From Erpobdella octoculata (taxonomy: Eukaryota > Annelida > Clitellata > Hirudinida > Erpobdellidae), in NCBI GenBank assembly GCA_963978895.1, contig OZ022239.1:10748274-10812273 (forward strand): a stretch of 64,000 bases of DNA, written 5' to 3'. How positions within the stretch are numbered: position 1 is the stretch's first letter; each line of letters opens with the position of its first letter. Under the pieces are notes generated by a model. It was not told where the DNA came from, did not search any database, and saw nothing but the letters and a program-made list of their open reading frames with translations. Below, one piece after another: positions 44,317 through 56,600 of this stretch. Both the position numbers and the translations under genes were made by a program.

Positions 44317-47276
44317 TGTTGAATCTAACAATGGGGCAGCGCCTTGCGTTAGCAAATTGGCAGTATGCATTGTATATAATTTCAGTTAAAAACATTCAAA
44401 TATTTGTAAAGACAACTATTTTTTTACAATGTGTTTTTCCATATCATCCGTGTAACCTAAAAAAAATTGTACTCACAAAACATTGATCAGAGTTCGTACC
44501 AAACTAGAGCCCTGCCCGTTTCTCTGTTCGGTGCGGGACTTTATATTAGGGTTATCAAACGGGTCGGGCCAGACCAAAATTAGCATGGATCGAGGCTATT
44601 TAGCTAAGCCATGGGTTTTTGTAGTAATGGAAATGAACAGGACCTGGCTTGGGATTTTGTATCGGGTCAGGTTTAAAAAAATCGGTCTGTGCAGGGATTT
44701 GAGAAATAAATAAGCACATTTACTAAAGCTGCTTACACCAATATTAACACAAGTTTAAAAAATAAGTCAAGACAACCTAGTAACTGCAGTGGCGTAGCTA
44801 GAATTTTTGGCACCCTGGGCAAAGTCTAAGAAATACGCCTCTAGAAAATCATATCTGTACATTTGTCCACCAAACAGAACTGATTATTGGGGGGATCAAT
44901 TGTAGTAGGTACTTTTCCAAAATTTTTTTGAAAACCTTAAACACTTTTGTCTCCAATATTAGCTGATGAACGGGGGCACACGATGTGGGCCCTCCCATAA
45001 ATCCGTCACAACATACTTTTTTCTCCAGTCCCAGTTTTTTTTTGGAGAAAAAGTGTGTGACTTTTCAATAAATTTTTTGAAAAGTATCTACGACTACTTC
45101 CTCCCCGGCTATCCGCTATTTTTAGAAGAAAAATAAAGCATTAAAAAAATAAAATTTTGGAATCTGTGTTTTATAAAATTGTTTGCCCCCCCCCCCCTAA
45201 GGTTTTGTTGAAATGACGCCCCTGCATAGAAGGTATTTCGCCCTCCCCCCTGGAAAAATTTAGGATATGTAGTTTTTTCAAATTTATAAACCTGTTAACC
45301 ACAACACAAGCACAGTGTTTAATTTAGTCTCCTATGGCTAAGGGGGAAATAGGTTTCCTAGGAGGACCGCAGCCCGCCGCAGGCGAAAAAATTTTTTGGT
45401 TTTTTATATGCTTGTAGGTAATTTTTAGAGATTTTGTGATGAAATGTATTCTGTTTAGAAAATGTGTTTTTTAAGACATTGCTTCATCAGCGACTTCAGT
45501 CTTTTCGTGGGTGGACCGCTAGACAAGTTTTAGTTATTCACTAATAGTATTCAGTTATTCACGTCTGTTTAGTAATTTGTACATTGATCAGCAAGAAAAA
45601 ATATATTAAAAACTATTATGTTTGTACAGTCTACTACTAGGTCCGGAAATAAACACAAAAAAGAGATTATAATACGGGAAGCTGCATAAGCTATTTCAGA
45701 AACTAAATTATCTTTGTAGCGCCTCCTGTGCCACACATTTTTAACTATTGGTGGATTGGTTTGTAATCAGAAGATTAACATGTTTAAAATTATTATGAAT
45801 TATAAAATGAATTATAATTCATCATTAATTCATATATAACTTTAGTCTTCGCCTGATAAGTACATGATATAATAATATACTGGGTCTGATAGCTATATTT
45901 TATTGGCATATTATTATATTTTCTGAAAATTTTTGTAGGGGGAGAAATTCCCCTTCCCTAAACTCTAAAGATGCCTATATTAGTCACTGCACAAGTAGGT
46001 ACATAGCTGGATAAAGTAGCGTATTTTGCCCCCTCTCCAAAATTCTAAGATATGTGCTTTTTCGAACTTTATAAACCTGTTAAACGTTATACAAGTTCAT
46101 AGTTATATAAAGCAGTGGATTTTGCCCCTTGAAATATTGTAAGACATGTATTTTTACACACTTTTACTTAACTTGACTTCTCTGTTTGTTTGTCTATCTG
46201 TCTGTCGTCAAATTTTGCGATCGATTTTAAACTAACTTCCCGATGAGCTAGAGACTTCAAAATTTAAAAATACCTTCAAACTAATTAATAATGCATTCTA
46301 TCAAATTTTCGATTCGATTGGACAAAATTTCATTATATAATTATTTGTGATATTTTCGTCAAACTATTTATTGTCTTTGCTAATATGTTTGTTGTTTATG
46401 TAGTAAAAAAATATAAAAAAGTGTTTTAAAAAACTTTTTTTTTGCTTCACTTGTTTGAACCTAATAAACCTGTTAGTTTTTAGCTAGATAAGACAGCGTA
46501 TCTCGTCCCGTCCCTCTTCGAAAAATTCTAAGATATGTACTTTTTGAACTTTATAAGACTGTAAACCGTTATACAGGTACATAGCTGGCTAAAGCAGCGT
46601 ATTTCGTCTTCTTAAAAATTCTAAGATAGGTATTAGTTGTATGCTTTTATTTATTAACTTATTAACGCATCACGGCAAACATCTCAGCAAAACGTTGGGG
46701 TGCAACTTGTTCTCATGACCCACCTATTTTTCAAAAAATCTAAACTTTTTAAAACCCTTCTTTAATTTTTTCTTTAAAAAAAAACTGATGACCAGGGGGC
46801 GGTAGTCGGAGCTACTTTTTCAAAAAAAATTTAAACCCTTTTTTCATTTTGCATCTAAAAAAAAGCTAATAGCTGATAACCGGGGGGATATCCGGAGGTA
46901 GTTTTTCCATACATCTCTAATAAACTCAACACTTCAGGGGGACCCACTAAACTCTCATAGGCAGGGGCGCAATTAGAGGGGCAGGGGGCGAAAACCCCCA
47001 AGCCAAAATCGGAGTGCCCTGCAATTTTCCAAATTCGATAAGTTTTTCTTTGGGTGGGTGTGCTACATTTATTCATAAACTTATTTTTTTAACATTTGCT
47101 TTAACTGGTTTGAGACTGAGTTTGACTATCTTCAGTTTGCAGTCTTTCTTTTCTATCATTAATAAATTTTTAAAGATACCAAAAAAAACTGCAGACTGAA
47201 GATAGTCAAAAAAAAATTCCTCTACGGTGGGTTTTCTTCCCTTCTTCAAACTTGAGCCCCCCAGCATTTTTTCAGG
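44317..47276. repeat. Transposon debris with a degenerate ~80-bp tandem motif
   Basis: No host gene seen. At 44787 CAGTGGCGTAGCTAG is a classical hAT MITE left end. The phrase TAAGATATGTACTTTTT with ATAAACCTGTTA and a C-rich stretch recurs near 45240, 46020, 46135 and 46510, giving a spread-out tandem family. AGCTGATGACC... repeats lie near 44955, 46785 and 46865. GGGTCGGGCC words lie at 44480-44700. An imperfect hairpin (23-bp arms, TTTGACTATCTTCAGT) occupies 47121-47210. The inverted 300-bp repeat is at 46151-46454. Confidence 0.55.
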
Positions 47277-48119
47277 TTGCGACAAGGAAAGTAAAAGGAA
47301 AGCCCTAGATGGCGAAGAGCCAACAACAGACGCTCAACTACTTCAAACTGCCAAAGACTGTCATAGAACATCCACGTATTATTTCAGTATGGATAAAGTT
47401 ATTGGCGAAATAGATACCCGATTTAGTCGTAACGACCAAGACAAGCTGTGTTTACTGTGATCTGTCATTCTCAATTCTGATGCATCAGACGAACGCTATA
47501 AAAAAATTGCCTCGCGGTATGGACTTGATCACGACTTACTTAAGACAGAAAAGGTACCTAATCTAGTCTAAGCTTCTCACTGACCACACTCCTTAAGCAG
47601 GTTCACAAGCAGCCGCCGCCAATGTTGTCTCAATACTTTACAACTATGACCTTCATGTTGTTCTTCCAGTTTTCAATCAAGTTGCTATTATTTTGGCCGC
47701 AATTCCAGCCACATCTTGTTCTGCCAAACGTTCCTTTAGCGCGCTCAGACGCATTAAAACATATTTATTGAGTACAATGGGACAAACACTTCTAAACAGT
47801 GTGGCAATTTTAAATATTGAACAGAAATATTCTAATATATCTTTCGGTACAAATTATTCACATTTCTACTTCCAGAAAATCTAAAAAACAACATTTTTTT
47901 AAATGTTTTGATAAAAAAAATTTCGGTACTCAGGACGTTTTTCTTATAAATATAAATACAAAAATAGATTTGATCAAAAGGCAATTTATTATAACGCCCA
48001 TGCTCATTTATCCCCTTGGAAAATAAGACTTTAACTCTCGCATGGTATCCATCCACCAGCATTCGGGCAATAATTATTTCAACCCCCCCCCCCCACTTCG
48101 ACTATGCCTGCCACCACCA

Positions 48120-48165
48120 GTAGTAGGTAGGCGCCTATAAATGGCTGCCTGTCAGTAGCGAGCCT
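48120..48165 (+). repeat. SINE body fragment
   Basis: GGTAGGCGCCTATAAATGGC followed by TGCCTG matches the SINE body at 41808-41832. No head or tail visible; a C run precedes it at 48086-48095. Confidence 0.55.
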
Positions 48166-48340
48166 CAAGCGCTTACTGACAACAAACACTTTATTGTGAA
48201 GAAGTTTAAGAAGCAACTTTATTAAATTAAAAGCAAGCAGGAAACGATTTTCAACTATAGATTAGAGAAAACCACGTGGAACAGTCGCGCAGGACTTTCC
48301 CTCTCTCAAAAACAACCAAGCGGAGCCACACCCAACTGCC

Positions 48341-48516
48341 TTTTTTTTTTTAATAATAGTTTATAGTCCTTTACACCAGGTGTTTTAAGACTCTAATGGC
48401 TGTTCGTAGGAAGCACTTAAGTACTTCCTGTCGTGGATCAGAAATTGATCCTTTTTACTTTTCCTTCCTCCTTTCTCCAGGCTTGGGACTGGCTCGCAAT
48501 AAGCGAGGCGGAGTTG
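48341..48516 (-). mobile_element. Second copy of the poly(A) SINE-like element
   Basis: Same family as 12474-12656 with the same 5' end on the - strand (CAACTCCGCCTCGC) and poly(A) at the other end. Flanked by an exact duplication CCCAACTGCC at 48331-48340 and 48517-48526. Shared words are AGTCCCAAGCCTGGA, GACAGGAAGTACTTA and GTGTAAAGGACTATAAAC. Confidence 0.85.
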
Positions 48517-48526
48517 CCCAACTGCC

Positions 48527-50632
48527 TAATGTGAGCTTCCTTATATAAAGAAATCGGGTTAAATAATCAGAATCCACCTCTCTGATTGGTCGATAGCAAT
48601 TAATAATCAATAGGCGGATATAAACAAATAATATACATATAATTATCTCCCTAGATCTTGACCGCGAAGATACCAAATTTTAACAGCCTGTCAATATATA
48701 TATATATAAACTACAATCCACGAGATTTTTATAACTAAATTATCGGTAGAAATTTCACTACACTAAGAAATATACACCAATAATAATTGCTGGAATTAAC
48801 ATGCGCTCTGATTGGCTCGTTGAGAACAAAGGAATATGTGGCAAAATAGAAGATACTAAATAAGGTTTCATTAATTACTCCATATTAAACAATATTTCTA
48901 GAAATAAAATAAATGTTCGGTATAAAAGAAAAAAAGGGGGGGTCCAGCACTGACATTGCCCATAGTCGAAAATTGGGCCCACGAGTACAATATCTGTTGA
49001 TATTCTCGCTTTTGAGCAGGACTCTCGTCTTGGTTAGGGGTGTCGCCAAATGACAGTTAATTGTATCCACCTGTATTGTTAAAGGTTATACTCTTCGTTG
49101 CAGGCTCTGTTGTCCCTCGAAAGTCACACAGACTGAACCCGTAGACTGTCTGAAGTTTATTGTTCATTTTAAACACTTAAATTGTCTCAAATAAATTTAT
49201 TTAAACAAAATAACCGAAACATGATTTAAAAAACGACATCTTGGATTTGAATAAGGTCATGTGAATAGAATTAACAACGGATACAAAATAAAGCAATGAG
49301 AAATATCGAAATCCGAACCAATCATATTTAAGCTACAGACTTTAAAACTTCGAAGGAATATAAACCTTAACAAAGAATATAAAACTTTATTGGCCTCTAC
49401 TAGTGGTCATCCAGTAATCATCGAGCAAAAGCATTAAACTCAGTTATGGTAATATAGTACTTAGTACTACTTCATTTCCTGATATGATAATGAATTTTTA
49501 ATAGTTTGGTGGAAGTTGACATCCCATATATATTTATTTAGTACCACAAGCAGATCTTTGTAAACCGTTCTTGAGATTTTTACGAAACAGAAGATGAAAA
49601 GACTTCAGTGGAGAGCAATTAAATTGGCATAAAAATAAAATATATCCTGTAAACAGGACAACAAACAATGTAAAAAGCTTTAACAAACACTTAAAAATGA
49701 CACAAAATGCAAACCAAGAGATGCTGAATCCTCCACCATCTATCAAATGAATTCAACAAAATCAATCATAAACTAACGTAGGCATATTTATAAAGCAAGG
49801 CAAGAGAGGGAGAGAGAGGCAAACTGATCAGAGAGGGGGATAGACGAAACACTGAAAGCAACTGAGAGAGACAAAACGATAGAGAAGACTAGAGAACAAA
49901 AAGCTAAAAAAATATAGCTCAGGTCCACAAAAATTGAAGAAACAAAACACAGAACCACAATACTTAAGAAAATTCATCCAATGAAAGCCAACTAAACAAC
50001 AAACTGATAAATGCTTTAACCTCATCATAATCATCACTTTGAAATTAAAATACCAAATCAAAGCATCAAAAAGCTTATAACAAGCCAACTAAATTCATTT
50101 AGCGTTATATTAATTATAGTAACCAGGCACCTCTTTCAAGTAGAGGCGCTTGCAAAGATCCAGAACCCATCATGCGCTTATGCGTGAGCATGCATCGCTA
50201 AAGTTTAAACCAACATCCGCCGGACGAGGAATTGAATTTTAAAAAATGTCGAAGTTTTGTTGTATGAAACATGTAACAAAATAAACCCTGTTGTTTCATC
50301 AACAGAGAAAAGCCACTCAATCGTGAGACAATTTCAAATAGCTACATTGCAATAAATTATAGCAAAATATAAATATTCATATCTGAATCGTGGTCTCTGA
50401 ATCGATCGCATAAATATTTAATTTCTCGCAGTACTACGAATCGAATCATTTTTGTTTCATAATCAAGGCAGAAAACAACATGAAACATGGTCCAGATTGA
50501 TAATTATACGATTTTCTAGAATTCAATAAAATAACAAATATTAAATAATCTAAAATTTTACAGTGTTAAAAAGGTAACCAAATAAACAATCTAATCTAGC
50601 ACATCCCTGTTCCAAAAGTAAACTTAGAAAAA
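48527..50632. other. Intergenic and probable 3' UTR of the Rh gene; no other gene seen
   Basis: AT-rich with a short (TA)n at 48694-48709 and GA-rich patches at 49800-49880. ORFs on the - strand (for example 49534-49746 and 49828-50088) show no conserved domain and have low-complexity composition. The right end must hold the 3' UTR of the Rh gene. Confidence 0.45.
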
Positions 50633-53600
50633 TTAAGCATTGTTTTCAATCATGGTGGTCTGTTCAGGCAGCTTGTATATTGGAGGTGCATTGACACTAT
50701 TTGGTATGATGGGGTAACCATCAGATGGAAGCACCCAGTAATCCCAGTCATCCATTATTTCAGCACCTTTGGGCTGCTTCCAGAAAGGCAGGCGCAAGAA
50801 AAATCCTGAAAAAATAAATTATTAAGAAATAAAAAATCATTAATTTGTTAAAAAAAAGTTAATTAAAAACTATAATCATGCCTGTGATAATTCCGCCAAA
50901 CAGGCTAATTGCGAGAGTGACGGCAAGAGCAGCTAACTGGAACTCTGCTTGCCCGCCAGCAGTCCTCGAATCTTTCACAACAGCTGGAAAGATCTTGGAA
51001 AAGCTTTAAAAATAAAAAATCAGATAGTGCCAACAACAGAAATGCTCAAACAACGCAAAAGGCAAAAATTGAATAAATTATGATATTAAATTTTTAATCA
51101 ACATACATAATTTCTGTATGCATGTATGCATGTATGTATGTATGTATGTATGTATGTATGTATGTATGTATGTATGTATGTATGTATGTATGTATGTATG
51201 TATGTATGTATGATATCTGCGTTACGCTAAATGGTGCTGAAATCGTCACTAATTAATTTCCGTCATTATTGACGTGTTATCGCTAGTAGCAATGTCAGCC
51301 CAAAATATATCGAATGCCAATTAACGCTTGCGAACAATAAAACTCCAACCTTTCTCCATAATGTTCTTGGGTGGCAAAAGCTGCACAGATGATGGCACCG
51401 ATGGCACTTATGATGCCTGGAAGTCCGTGCAAGTTGTGTACGCCTCTCGTGTCATGGATCTTCAATTTCTGGTTGCAACATGGCTGAAAGTTTGGGGGAA
51501 ATTTTCTTAAAAATGCATGTGCATGTGTGCTTGGTGTTAAAGTGGTTTTTATTGTTATTGGGATGGGAGATGAGGCACCAATCACCTCTAGAGAGATAAA
51601 GCATATTTATATGTGCATTGTGCAATGCACATAAAAGCTTCCAGCGCAAAAACCCAGTAATAAAAAATATTATACAAACCAGAAATAATACTACTACTAC
51701 TACTACTAATAATAATAATAATAATAACAGAAAAATTAATAATCTCCTTCAGCCAGTGGTTGAATGCAACTCTAAAACAATCATGAATTCTTAACATTAT
51801 GAATTAATAATGTTAAGAATAAAAATAACAGCAAAAAAATATGGAAAACATCTAACAGTGAAGAATTGATATCCAAGCACAGAAATGCATCCAGCAAGAG
51901 CACCAGCTAACAAGGCTGCCCATGGATAAACAACCATGTCAGCCATCGATCCAAGAGCCACGCCCCCAGCCAAGGTTGCATTCTGTATGTGAATCTAATA
52001 AAGAAAACGTCCTTCAAATCAATTATTGTTGTTAAATAAATAAGATCATATCTCAAGTAGAATTCGAAATGCTTCGAATAATTACCAACATGTTTACATT
52101 ACTATCTGACTAATGTGCGTAAAAATACTGCTCGTTATGTCACTACACCTAACCTTATCTATATTTATGTTACATGATAATAAAAATTAATGCACATCTA
52201 ACCTTAAGTGTATGAAAAAAAGGAAAGATTTGGAAAACTTTTTTAATTCAAATGCGAGAGGAAAATAATCTTCTTATTAGATTTTTTAATATTGAGGTGC
52301 AAGATTTGCATCATTTGCATGAAGCAAATAGATAACATCAGGTGTCTTAAGTTAATGAGATGAGAAATAGGAAAGAAACAAAAGTGCAAGCGAGTACACC
52401 GATTGGGTTGTGGTGGTGATGAAGGTGGCGATGACGACGACGATTATGTTAATTACGATGACGATGATAATGAAAATGATGATGGCGATGATGCAACAAA
52501 AAGAAAGGTAGCTCTCGCGGAAGTGAACAATATACATCTACTCATTCACAACTCACTCGATAGCGTAGAAAAGGATGAAAACAGACGCTGGTGCGGAGAT
52601 CAATATATGCATTTTTATGCATACATGCAGTTTGGATTTAGTGAGGTATCAAAACAATCATATTTTAGAGGAACTGTCGCGCAATGGAATAATAATAATA
52701 ATAATAATAATGATACTAAAAGCGCGGTTCATATTCCAAGTTCAAATGTTAAGAAAAAAGCATAGAAATTTTGAAACTATCAAGTCTCAGTACAAGCTTT
52801 CATAGTTAAAAACATCACAAAGAACTTTTCTTTCTTTTTTTAAAACAAACTTCAAGTCGAGTCTCAAGTGGTTCGAGATAAAAAAACTAAAAAAAACTTT
52901 AAAAACGTTCTACTCCTCAGTCAAGAAGTCAGTAACTTAGTAACTTTGTTAATACTTGTATTTACTCATTGGGAGAGAGGAGAGGGAGAGAGGGAGGGAG
53001 AGAGAGAAAAAAAGAGATTGACATAGAAAGGTAGCGCTCGTGTACATGATAAAGAGACGAGAAAGATGCAAAAAAAAACGGCAGATATTTTCAATCAAAG
53101 TTTTATAAAATCAGGTTAATTAAAGATCACTCGTGTAATGTTTAGATACAATACTCAGACGGAGATTGAATAATCAAGTAGCAAATAAATATATGAATGG
53201 TAGATGAATATATAAATGGTAGATGAATATATAAATGGTAGATAAATATATAAATGGTAGATGAATTTATAAATGTTAAGTTAATATATAAATGGCAGGT
53301 TAATATATAAATGGTAGATGAATATATAACTGGTAGATGAATATATAAATGATAGGTAGTTGAATATATAAATGGTAGATGAATATATAAATGGTAGATG
53401 AATATATAAATGGTAGACGAATATATAAATGCTAGATGAATATATAAATGCTAGATGAATATATAAATGGCAGATGAATATTTAAATGGTAGATGAATAT
53501 ATAAATGGTAGATGAATATATAAATGGTAGATGAGCATATAAATGGTAGATGAATATATAAATGGTAGATAAATATATGAATGGTACATATGAAATAGTA

Positions 53601-56600
53601 CATGAATATATAAATGGTAGATGAATATTTAAATGGTAAATGAATACTTGCCATTGTGAACCTCCTATTCCTCTGCACAGCCGCCGACACAGCTATGGCG
53701 ACAACAGCTGAAGCCGTCAGGGCCAGGTAGGTGTTAATTACAGCCCTATAGTGACCTTCACCCTCAGCCAAAGCACAGTTGAAACTTGGCCAGAAAGCCC
53801 ACAGAAAGATGGTCCCTGGTAGAAAAATAAATTGATAAATAAAATAAAATAAAATAAAATAAAATAAAATAAATAAAATAAAATAAAATAAAATAAAATA
53901 AAATAAAATAAAATAAAATAAAATAAAATAAAATAAAATAAAATAAAATAAAATAAAATAAAATAAAATAAAATAAAATAAAATAAAATAAAATAAAATA
54001 AAATAAAATAAAATAAAATAAAATAAATAAACAGGATTGATTGGACGTGTCATCGAAAGGTGTACAGTGTACATGTGTGCACAATTCGTAGAAAATGTAC
54101 AATTAGAGAGCTGCCACTTTGAATAAATAGTTTTTTTATTATAAAAAATTCATTCAAGTAAATAAAAGATTTATTTCAGTGCAGTGCAGTGCAGTGTTGA
54201 TGCCAGCACATATGTTCTGTCTTTTTCAGTTCCTAATTAAAATAATTCTAAATAACAGTTTTTCTTTTATTTAAGTTATTTAAAAAATTAAAAAAATTGA
54301 ATGCGTGCTATTTCTTTCAAGAAATATTCACTAATGATTCCCATTCCTCTGGGTCAGATGCAATATGGACAATCCATTAAGAGATGCAGACCATCTACCA
54401 GCAGCTGTAACATACATTAATTCACTACTAATGCGTCTACTTCCTCACGTGAACCATCAAATAAATCAGCTTTTGAACTCTCACTAACCGATCATGGTGA
54501 ACATATCAGAATGGTAGACTGAAAGTTCCTTGTAGCTCTGAGATTGAACATCGCCAGGTCTTGCAGTGAACAGGGCCACCATCAGACCGAAGTAGGCCCC
54601 GAACACGTGGACCAGCATGGAAGCACCGACATCTGAAGCCTGTTAAAGTTTCGTAGCACCTAATTAAAAACTATTAAATCAAATTAAAGTTATATTTAAA
54701 GTTATATTTATTTGTTTATTAAATCGATTTGCATTCCTCCGTGGAATGTGAAATTGAACTGACAAAACAAGTAAGAAAACAAAAATATTGATATTTTTTC
54801 CAGATTTATCAGTTGATATTTTAATTCGACTTAATTTAGAATTAGTCCCAATTAGTTCGTACCATTCATCGCTCCGGGTGATTTACGACAGTAATAAGCG
54901 CGCCAAACGATTGCAAAGCGTACAACGGTACAAAAAATAACGCTTTTCGTAAGTAAACGATTGAGTAACATGAATGGACGTGTGAATAGCTTAATTACAC
55001 CGACATCTGAGAAAACAATACTAACAATAACTCAGCAGTTCGTAGATCACGTGCTTTTCCAGCATAACATCGAAGTCTACCTCCCTCCCTCAATGTGATT
55101 TATAATTTTTAACTCGATACAGATGACAGAAAGAGGTTGCCTCCTAACAGATGCTATTTAAAAGTTAAGAAAAAAAACATACCCCACTCACGAGCACACA
55201 ACGGTCTTCTCCCTTATTCTCACATAAGGTACACGCACACACACACACACAAACCACACACACACACAGACTAACATACATATCCTGCATGCATACATAT
55301 ACAGAGATGCATACATTTCCGAAATGTCTTGTAACAGATGCTCTACACTTGATCCTCAACAAAGAGTTAAACTTTACTCTAATAACTGGAGCAGCTTATT
55401 TGTCACACACAAAAAGTAGGCAATCGTAAAGATCATAGGTTCACTGGAGCAAAATGTCTTCATGACATTTGACATGATACAAATATCTTCATAAAATGAC
55501 CATAGTGCTAATTTGCTTTTGCACTATCTGTACGTCCATAAGTTTCGTGCACAAACAGCATTGAATATGTGACTCTATCATACATGTCTAACGAGATATT
55601 TTCTGATGGATACGCCAGCCACATGCATGGCGTTTCTCATAATGGAAATTTTCGGAACTGCACGACTGCCCTCCAGCAGATAAGGTTTTTAATAATTACA
55701 AAGAATCACGCAGACCTCGTCGCATCTCTGTGGTAATTATTTAGAAAATATTCGAGTATGTAATTTGTGAAATTATTTTGTAGTGTTACATTTTTTAAAT
55801 GTAATCGCAATCGGTAAGTATAATTAAAGGCGTCTTCAGTAGTAGACGACACTTAGTGGTTAAATTGTTTACAATGGGCATAACGATGCTTATTGAAAGT
55901 GGGTCACCAAATCACTTTCAACTGGTGCATATTTACCATATGTGGAACGCGACACCGCACATATGGGAGGTGACATTATAAATATGACATGTCAGACCAC
56001 ACATACGAAGAATGACACCACACATACGAAGAATGACCACAAATATGAAGAATGAGACCACACATACGAGGAATGACCACAAATATGAAGAATGTGACCA
56101 CACATACGAAGAATGAACACACATATGAAGAATGCGACCACACATACGAAGAATGAACACACATATGAAGAATGAGACCACACAAACGAAGAATGAACAC
56201 ACATATGAAGAATGAGACCACACAAACGAAGAATGAACACACATATGAAGAATGAGACCACACATACGAAAAATGAGACCACACATACGAAGAATGACAC
56301 ACGTTTGAAATATGAAGAAATCATTAAACAGATCGGTCCATGTAAGGATATAGCCACACCTCTGCATATCAATTTGATTAAATCGAAGTAATCAACCCAT
56401 CAACAATGTAATTTAAGTAATTTTATCAATCCCTATTGCATTCAAATAACATTCTAGATTGATCAGTTTGTTCCCATGGAAAAGAAGAATGCCAAAATAC
56501 ATCCATACAATTCGAAGAGTGGAAAATGTTCTAAAAATAACCTTAGTCTTTTTTCCGATATAGAATAATAGAATTGCTGAAAAAAATAATTTTCCCTTGT

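Larger units (their letters stand above)
41623..47884 (+). pseudogene. Broken ZMYM/TTF-type hAT transposase
   Basis: Pieces of one transposase gene on +, split by insertions. N-terminal part from ATG 41623 (MAESVRDGNKRKSGDKLSRA), interrupted by a SINE near 41712. Second part 42015-42380 with an internal TAG at 42060, containing EPLLPRSHFPKNPGLYINTS and PTDEFGRKFQISW. Third part 42706-43140: TTF-type zinc finger pattern KNWLVFSQTNQKMYCRACWLF, then GHETSNQHQNATFHY, with a frameshift near 43045. A nested hAT follows at 43150-44308. The C-terminal part at 47277-47884 has STYYFSMDKVIGEIDTRF, LPVFNQVAIILAAIPATSCS, AKRSFSALRRIKTYLLSTMG and SVAILNIE, the hAT dimerisation region. Stops, frameshifts and at least three insertions make it inactive. 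The middle catalytic part is largely lost or displaced. Confidence 0.85.

Noticed and set aside
52403..52765. Acidic 120-residue ORF on +
   Set aside because: Made of GAT/GAC and AAT trinucleotide repeats inside an intron of the Rh gene, on the opposite strand.
53832..54102. 207- and 112-residue Phe-Ile-Leu-Tyr ORFs
   Set aside because: Translations of (AAAAT)n; only the stretch overlapping 53652-53815 is real Rh coding sequence.
55933..56372. Three overlapping - strand ORFs rich in Cys, Val, Phe and Ser that look like membrane proteins
   Set aside because: All are frames of one 40-bp minisatellite; the periodicity explains the apparent hydrophobic segments.
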